A stretch of DNA of 64,000 bases from a bacterium UBP2_UBA5202 (GTDB lineage: Bacteria; Edwardsbacteria; AC1; EtOH8), in the NCBI GenBank assembly GCA_002412795.1, contig DHVS01000029.1:142053-206052 (forward strand), written 5' to 3'. A program made the position numbers and the translations under genes. Positions 59,033 to 64,000 of this stretch are shown piece by piece; the stretch's first letter is position 1; the number at the start of each line of letters is the position of its first letter. The notes beneath the pieces were generated by a model that saw only the letters and a list, made by a program, of their open reading frames with translations, ran no database searches and was not told the origin of the DNA.

Positions 59033-59815
59033 TTAGTGGGCAGGTATTTTCCTTTTGTGCCGTAATTTTAACATCAAACCGGCCGTGATTGCAATTAAAA
59101 TGATACCCATGCTGATCCACTGATTATTGGTCAAACCAAAGCTCCATCTTTGGGACTGCTCGTAGATCCGGAACTGGTCGCTGACGAAGCGCCATATCCC
59201 GTAAAGCAAAAAGAGAAGGCAGATGGAAAAGCCTGAAAACTTTCGCTTGTTCCGCAGGGTCCACAGCAGGCCGAAGGCCGCAAAACCAAACAGGGCCTCG
59301 TAAAGCTGGGTGGGATGAACCGGGCATCCCGAAGCCAGCTCGGCAGCGCCGTTGACCGGGAAAGTTACCGCCCAGGGAAGACTGCTTGGTTTGCCGAAAC
59401 AACAGCCGTTAAGAAAACAGCCTATCCGGCCCAGTCCCAGGCCCATGGCAAATCCGGGCGCCGCAATGTCGGCTATGGTCCAGAATGATATCTTCCGCAC
59501 CCGGCAATAGGCCACCGCCGTCAAGGTCCCCAGGATGAAACCGCCGTAAAAGGTCAGTCCCCCCTCCCACACCGCCAAAGCCTTCCAGGGGGTTGAAGAG
59601 TACTCGTTCCAATGGGTGGTCACGTACATCAGGCGGGAACCGATGACCGAGCCGGCCATGATGAACACGCTCAGGTCTACGACCAGGTTCTTGTCCAACC
59701 CGAATTTCTTGGCCTGCAGTTCCATCAGCCAGATCCCGGCCAGAAAGGCCAGGGCCAGCATCAACCCGTAACTGTGCAGTGTCAGGGGTCCTATTTTAAA
59801 AATGTCTGGAAGCAT
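59033..59815 (-). CDS. lgt: Prolipoprotein diacylglyceryl transferase
   Basis: The 260-residue membrane protein matches Lgt: LTLHSYGLMLALAFLAGIWL near the start, the SRLMYVTTHW segment, and WEGGLTFYGGFILGTLTAVA YC. The signature GLGLGRIGCFLNGCCFGKPS follows, then HPTQLYEALFGF. Seven membrane helices are expected. It transfers diacylglycerol to the lipobox Cys of prolipoproteins, implying lipoproteins such as the LppM-like protein elsewhere in the window. The stop codon lies inside a CACTAAA repeat arm, so the last residues may be repeat-derived. It follows rodA after 127 bp. Confidence 0.95.
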   Translation of the reverse strand: MLPDIFKIGPLTLHSYGLMLALAFLAGIWLMELQAKKFGLDKNLVVDLSVFIMAGSVIGSRLMYVTTHWNEYSSTPWKALAVWEGGLTFYGGFILGTLTAVAYCRVRKISFWTIADIAAPGFAMGLGLGRIGCFLNGCCFGKPSSLPWAVTFPVNGAAELASGCPVHPTQLYEALFGFAAFGLLWTLRNKRKFSGFSICLLFLLYGIWRFVSDQFRIYEQSQRWSFGLTNNQWISMGIILIAITAGLMLKLRHKRKIPAH

Positions 59816-59942
59816 CTATTGCAGTTTACTGTTTACTGTCCATTCGTTTGTTAGGCAAGCCGTCTTTACTCAGGACAAGTTTTGGCGTTTGGGGTTATTA
59901 GTATTCTGCCTTTATTTTTCATTTTCTGCCTTCGTTTTCCGT

Positions 59943-61166
59943 TTAGTACTCATACCGCCTCAGGCCGATGTTCAAAAGTATCCCGGTCATCACCAGCATG
60001 GTTATCAGCGACGTTCCCCCGTAGCTCAGGAACGGCAGGGGTATCCCGGTCACCGGCATTATTCCCAGGGTGACACCGATGTTCAGAAAAACTTGAAATC
60101 CCATGATGCCGATGATCCCGATGGCGGTGAAACTGGCGAAACGGTTGCGGGCTTGCCGGGCAATAATCATGCCCCGGAACAAAAGCCAGAAGAAAAGCGA
60201 AAGCACCACCAAGACCCCGATCAAGCCGAATTCCTCGGCGAAGGTGGAAAAGAGGAAGTCGGTGTGCTGTTCCGGCAGAAAGGAAAGCTTTTTCTGGGTG
60301 CCCTGCAGAAAACCCTTGCCCAGCAGTCCGCCTGAGCCCACCGCTATCTTGGACTGCAGCACATGCCAGCCGGCCCCCTTGGGATCCAGGTCGGGGTTGA
60401 TGAAGGTCAGCAGCCGTTTGCGCTGATATCCCTTGAGCCCGTACCAGACGGCCGGGGCCAGGCTGCCGATCAGGATGTTGATCAGGAATATGGGCAGGGC
60501 GTGCTTGAACTTGACCCGGAAGAACCAGAAAGCCAGGGCCATCAGCAGCATGAAACCGATCCAGCTGGGCATAGAGATCACGGCCACCATAGAGAGCACC
60601 GGCGAGACCATGAAGAAAAAGTTGCCGAAGGACAGCCCCTGCCAGAACACCATGGTCAGAAAAAGCGCGGCGAACGACAGCGAGGTCCCCAGATCGGGCT
60701 CCACCAGCACCAGGGCCGCCGGAAGCAGCACTATGCCCATGGGGACCAGAAGTTTCCAAAATTTATCCAGTGAAAAATCGTGGGCCGAAAGCACTTTGGC
60801 CAAAACGAAGACCGTGGCCAGCTTGGCCAGCTCCGAGGGCTGGAACCTGACGAACCCTAAATTTATCCAGCGGTGGGCCTTCATCACCGGCGGGGCGAAC
60901 AGCACCGCCACCAGCAGAATCAACGAAACTATGTACAACGGCCAGGCAAATGCCTCAAAATAACGGAAGGGCACGGCGATGGTAAAAGCCATCAGCAGCA
61001 GGCCCAGGCCCAGCGAGAAGAGCTGCTTTTGCCACAGACCCAAAAACTGGGGCTGATCGATCTGAGTGGCGCTGTATATGGCTACGATGCCGATGGCGCA
61101 CAGCAAAAGAACTGCCGACACCAACTGCAGGTCAAAATCGCGGGAGCCGAAAAATTTGATCTTCAT
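59943..61166 (-). CDS. rodA: Rod-shape SEDS glycosyltransferase RodA
   Basis: From 61166 the protein is 407 residues with about ten membrane helices. It opens MKIKFFGSRDFDLQLVSAVL. SEDS motifs are HRWINLGFVRFQPSELAKLA, VEPDLGTSLSFAALFL, QSKIAVGSGGLLGKGFLQGT QKKLSFLPEQHTDFLFSTFA EEFGL and PLPFLSYGGTSLI. It polymerises lipid II during elongation with PBP2. The start is set by the ATGA overlap with the mrdA stop; an upstream 19-codon extension lies inside mrdA. The gene order is the classic rod operon. Confidence 0.95.
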   Translation of the reverse strand: MKIKFFGSRDFDLQLVSAVLLLCAIGIVAIYSATQIDQPQFLGLWQKQLFSLGLGLLLMAFTIAVPFRYFEAFAWPLYIVSLILLVAVLFAPPVMKAHRWINLGFVRFQPSELAKLATVFVLAKVLSAHDFSLDKFWKLLVPMGIVLLPAALVLVEPDLGTSLSFAALFLTMVFWQGLSFGNFFFMVSPVLSMVAVISMPSWIGFMLLMALAFWFFRVKFKHALPIFLINILIGSLAPAVWYGLKGYQRKRLLTFINPDLDPKGAGWHVLQSKIAVGSGGLLGKGFLQGTQKKLSFLPEQHTDFLFSTFAEEFGLIGVLVVLSLFFWLLFRGMIIARQARNRFASFTAIGIIGIMGFQVFLNIGVTLGIMPVTGIPLPFLSYGGTSLITMLVMTGILLNIGLRRYEY

Positions 61167-62974
61167 TGCATCACCGCCTTGGCCTGGTCCGGTTGCGGGA
61201 GCAGGCCCCTTATCTCCAGACATTTTCGCATGATCTTTCCGGCTATGGGAGCGGCTACCTCCGAGCCGTGCCCGGCGTTCTCCACCAGCACCGCCACTGC
61301 TATGACCGGCTCATCCTGGGGGGCAAAGCCCACAAACCAGGAATGGTCGTTACCGTGGGGGGTCTGGGCGGTCCCGGTCTTGCCGCAGACCTTCACCCCG
61401 TATATCCTGGCGGCCCCCCCGGTGTGGCCGGGTTCGTTGACCGCCCCGTACAGGGCCTGTTTTATGACCGATATCGTACCGTCGGAAAGAGGCAGCCTTT
61501 TTTTGCTGATGACCTCTCCCATCAGCACTTTTCCCGCATGATCCTCGGCCCTTAAAAGCAGATGGGGCTGGCACCACACTCCCCCGTTGGCCAGGGCCGC
61601 ATACAGGGATGCCATCTGCAGCGGGGTGGCCATCACCTCGCCCTGACCTATGGACATGTTGGCCGAATGCCCCGCCGTTTTGGCGTTCCTGCCCAGGCGT
61701 TTCTGGTAATAGAGATCGTCGGGGATCAGGCCGGAATTTTCCTGGGGCAGGTCTATCCCGGTTGCCTGATTAAGGCCCAGTTTTTCAGACCATTTGGCCA
61801 TGCCGTTTATTTTAAGCAGCATTCCCAATTGGTAGAAATATACGTTGCAGGAATTGACTATGGCGCCGCGCAGGTCCAGCGAACCGTGCCCCCCCTTTTT
61901 CCAGCATTTAAAGGACCGGTTGCCTATCACCAGGCTGCCATGACAGGAAGTCTTCATTCTTTGCTCCGGAGTGATCAGCGATTCCTCCAGGGCCGCGGCG
62001 GCCGTGACCACCTTGAAGGTGGAGCCCGGCGGATAAGCACTGCGGATGGCCCGGTCCCACAAGGGGTAGCTGGAATCGTTGACCAGCCGGTTCCAGTCAT
62101 CGGCCCGGATTCCGGCGGCAAAAAGGTTGGGGTCAAAGTTGGGGCGGCTGACCAGGGCCAGCACCCGGCCGGTCCGGGGTTCTATGGCCACCGCCGCTCC
62201 GATCATTTCCCCGGTAAAAAGGCTTTCCGCCAGGGACTGCAGCCGCCAATCGATGGTCAGGGATATGTTGCTGCCGGGGTCGGGCTCTATCCTTTGGGCT
62301 TCGGATACCGTTCCCAGATCACGGCCCCTGGCATCGACCTCGATGAAATCCCAGCCGTTGACGCCCTTCAGATAATTTTCGTATTTAAGCTCCAGTCCGC
62401 CCTTGCCGATGTAATCGCCGTAGTTGTAGCCCTGGTCCCTGTATTTGGCATACTCGGATTGTCCCAGTGACGAGGTGTATCCCACCAGATGGCTGGCCAG
62501 GGAGCCGTATTCAACCTTGCGCAGAGACTCCACCTCCAGCCGCAAAGCCGGCAGGTTCAGAATGTTCTCTTCGATCCGGGCCACCTGTTCCGGCGAAAGG
62601 TCCTTGACCAGCACCACCGGGTCCTTGGGAAATATGCGGCGCTGGGAGATCACCGAGCTTCTCAGCAGCAGGCTGTCCAGCCCCAGCAGGACGGCGGCCT
62701 TGCTGACCGAGGCCTGCCAGTCGTTAACGGTCACCAGCACTAGATCGAATCCGGGGCGGCTTTGGGCTATCAGCACCCCGTTGCAGTCAAAGACCAGACC
62801 CCGGGGCGCCGGGATCATCAGCCTCCGCAGCCGGTTCTGCTGGGAAAGCCTGGCGTAATGACCATGCTTGACCACCTGCAGATATCCGGACCTGAACAGC
62901 AGGACGGAAAAACCCAGGACCAACAATGCCAGAATGGAAAGTACCCTTTCCCTGCTTCCCAGTTCATTAGCCAA
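61163..62974 (-). CDS. mrdA: Penicillin-binding protein 2 (elongasome transpeptidase)
   Basis: The 603-residue class B PBP has an N-terminal membrane anchor (VLSILALLVLGFSVLLFRSG), a pedestal region (about 50-250) and a transpeptidase domain (about 255-590). The active motifs are STFK in YPPGSTFKVVTAAAALE, SCN in IVNSCNVYFYQLG and KTG in KVCGKTGTAQTPHG. It crosslinks peptidoglycan along the cell side wall as the partner of RodA, whose start overlaps its stop by 4 nt. mreD lies 22 bp upstream. Length and motifs are typical of PBP2. Confidence 0.95.
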   Translation of the reverse strand: MANELGSRERVLSILALLVLGFSVLLFRSGYLQVVKHGHYARLSQQNRLRRLMIPAPRGLVFDCNGVLIAQSRPGFDLVLVTVNDWQASVSKAAVLLGLDSLLLRSSVISQRRIFPKDPVVLVKDLSPEQVARIEENILNLPALRLEVESLRKVEYGSLASHLVGYTSSLGQSEYAKYRDQGYNYGDYIGKGGLELKYENYLKGVNGWDFIEVDARGRDLGTVSEAQRIEPDPGSNISLTIDWRLQSLAESLFTGEMIGAAVAIEPRTGRVLALVSRPNFDPNLFAAGIRADDWNRLVNDSSYPLWDRAIRSAYPPGSTFKVVTAAAALEESLITPEQRMKTSCHGSLVIGNRSFKCWKKGGHGSLDLRGAIVNSCNVYFYQLGMLLKINGMAKWSEKLGLNQATGIDLPQENSGLIPDDLYYQKRLGRNAKTAGHSANMSIGQGEVMATPLQMASLYAALANGGVWCQPHLLLRAEDHAGKVLMGEVISKKRLPLSDGTISVIKQALYGAVNEPGHTGGAARIYGVKVCGKTGTAQTPHGNDHSWFVGFAPQDEPVIAVAVLVENAGHGSEVAAPIAGKIMRKCLEIRGLLPQPDQAKAVMQ

Positions 62975-62996
62975 GAATTCATCTCCAGTCTAAAGG

Positions 62997-63497
62997 TTAG
63001 GTCAGGCTCAATTTTGTTTTCCCGGGCCGGGACAAGAAATGCTTCATCTGCGGCATCAATAGAGCACCCAGCAGGACCGTGAACAGCGCGCTGCCCAGGC
63101 CGAAACGAAGTAAAACCGAAAAATATCCGCCCGGCCCCCCTCCGCCCCGGCCCCAATACTCGAAAAGCTGGCGCACCAGAGACAGCAGGCCGACTGTCAA
63201 CAGCTGGCTGGAAAGCTGGTCCTTGTATATCCTTTCCCGCAACGATCCGGCCCAGTATCCCGAGACCGCGCCGCTGAGGGTGAACAGGCCCATGGTGGAC
63301 GGGTGATAGCAGTCGGCCATAAAGCCGGCCATTACCCCGGTCAATATCCCCGGACCGGTGCCCAGGGTCAGGGCCGTCAGACCGATGATCATGGCCATGA
63401 AATCCGGCAGCAAACCCCAGACCGACAGCAGTCCGGAAAGCGAGGACTGTACGAACACCGCCAGCCAGGCCAGTAAAAATAGTTTTAAATATCTCAT
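62997..63497 (-). CDS. mreD: Rod shape-determining protein MreD
   Basis: The 166-residue membrane protein has five or six helices: LKLFLLAWLAVFVQSSLSGL, LLPDFMAMIIGLTALTLGTG PGILTGVMAGFMADCYHPST MGLFTLSGAVSGYWAG, and GLGSALFTVLLGALLMPQM. The pattern with GFMADCYHPSTMGLF matches MreD. Its start overlaps the mreC stop by 4 nt (ATGA). It works with MreC to link MreB filaments to the PBP2-RodA synthase. Family sequence identity is usually low, so position is part of the evidence. Confidence 0.9.
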   Translation of the reverse strand: MRYLKLFLLAWLAVFVQSSLSGLLSVWGLLPDFMAMIIGLTALTLGTGPGILTGVMAGFMADCYHPSTMGLFTLSGAVSGYWAGSLRERIYKDQLSSQLLTVGLLSLVRQLFEYWGRGGGGPGGYFSVLLRFGLGSALFTVLLGALLMPQMKHFLSRPGKTKLSLT

Positions 63498-64000
63498 TGC
63501 GGCGATTTCTCCAGCTGCAGCGGAGTGGTGTCGGGAAGTTCTATCCTGAACTCCGGAGCCCGGATGATTACCTGAGGCTGGTATGATCTTTTTCGCTTAG
63601 CTGCCCTGACAGCCGAAGTATCCGGAACTGGTACCGGAGTCAGCAGAGGCAAAGCAGGATCCTGCCCGCCCCTGATCACCAGCACCTGGTTGATGCGGTT
63701 AAGGTCCAGAGCTGGCCGGACCTCCACGTCCAGCACCAATTTTCTCTTGTCCATCCCCACCTTCTCCACCACTCCCAGCATCAGCCCGTAGGGGAACACC
63801 CCTCCGTAGCCGGAGGAGACCAGGGTGTCGCCCGGAGCCACATCGGCCCTCAGGGGAACCCGGTCGAACAGGCAGGACATTCCGGCCGTGGTCCTGAATA
63901 TCCCCAGCACCCGGCTGCGCAGATCGATGGCGCTGACTCGGGAATCCGGACTGAATACGGTCTGAACCGTCGACTGTTTTTTATCCGCGCTTGTGATCAG
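63494..64000 (-). CDS. mreC: Rod shape-determining protein MreC, C-terminal part (runs off the window)
   Basis: The open frame continues upstream of the internal GTG at 63910 to the window edge, reading LITSADKKQSTVQTVFSPDS and RVSAIDLRSRVLGIF, then GMSCLFDRVPLRADVAPGDT LVSSGYGGVFPYGLMLGVVE KV. This is the beta-domain core of MreC. The tail (about the last 65 residues) is Pro/Arg-rich and ends LQLEKSPQ. The N-terminal membrane helix and coiled coil lie outside the window. MreC is a periplasmic scaffold for the elongasome. Confidence 0.93.
   Translation of the reverse strand: MITSADKKQSTVQTVFSPDSRVSAIDLRSRVLGIFRTTAGMSCLFDRVPLRADVAPGDTLVSSGYGGVFPYGLMLGVVEKVGMDKRKLVLDVEVRPALDLNRINQVLVIRGGQDPALPLLTPVPVPDTSAVRAAKRKRSYQPQVIIRAPEFRIELPDTTPLQLEKSPQ

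Overview
The window is 64 kb of bacterial chromosome, moderately GC-rich by eye. Every protein gene and both tRNA genes I can support lie on the minus strand, so transcription runs from high to low coordinates. The gene content fits a Gram-negative-type, rod-shaped bacterium of an uncultured candidate phylum. The pointers are paired GWxTD-domain proteins, a rotary V/A-type ATPase, histidine degradation through a bifunctional FtcD, many TPR proteins, and numerous small palindromic intergenic repeats. Candidate lineages such as Edwardsbacteria, TA06 or WOR-3 would fit, but that is inference. I see no rRNA, CRISPR array or complete transposon.

Layout in transcription order. (1) 64.0-59.0 kb: cell-shape cluster mreC(partial)-mreD-mrdA(PBP2)-rodA, then lgt. 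(2) 58.9-55.2 kb: tRNA-Thr(CGT) flanked by partial copies of its own ends, then glmM-like mutase and glmS for UDP-GlcNAc supply. (3) 55.0-45.2 kb: a small membrane protein, uvrB, an AT-rich LVIVD-repeat protein coupled to uvrB, an M28 peptidase, nadC, birA, coaX and rng, closed by a clear terminator. (4) 45.07-43.1 kb: tRNA-Leu(GAG) with a near-consensus promoter, then a TPR protein and a J-domain/TPR protein. (5) 42.9-18.7 kb: a very long V/A-ATPase supercluster: roadblock protein, stalk subunit, I, K, E, C, a four-gene set of uncharacterised membrane/Fn3 proteins, two more small proteins of likely roadblock type, F, A, a DHH phosphoesterase, then (after an interruption) B, a secreted protein, D, an LppM-like membrane protein and two GWxTD proteins, ending at a strong terminator.

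Between atpA/DHH and atpB sits a 5-kb accessory island (25.4-30.3 kb). It holds a GIY-YIG nuclease, an Eco57I-type N6-adenine DNA methyltransferase, a protein with an HWHVH motif, a small helical protein of unknown function and a nine-copy 21-bp tandem repeat. The first three are markedly AT-rich. The island looks like a candidate restriction-modification or defence module dropped into a housekeeping operon.

(6) 18.7-0.2 kb: a histidine-utilisation cluster with a recognisable promoter: hutH, a divergent hutH paralogue with Ala-Cys-Gly instead of Ala-Ser-Gly at the MIO site, a TPR protein, an M48 protease, hutU, hutI and ftcD. Together these convert histidine to glutamate plus methenyl-THF. 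It is followed by TPR protein - ExeA-like ATPase - TPR protein, comEC and the start of pyrG.

The most interesting signals are the roadblock-like proteins and the unexplained membrane gene set inside the V/A-ATPase cluster; the island with its tandem array; in-frame capture of dispersed palindromic repeats by hutI and the M48 gene; and the Cys-type MIO enzyme beside a canonical HutH.
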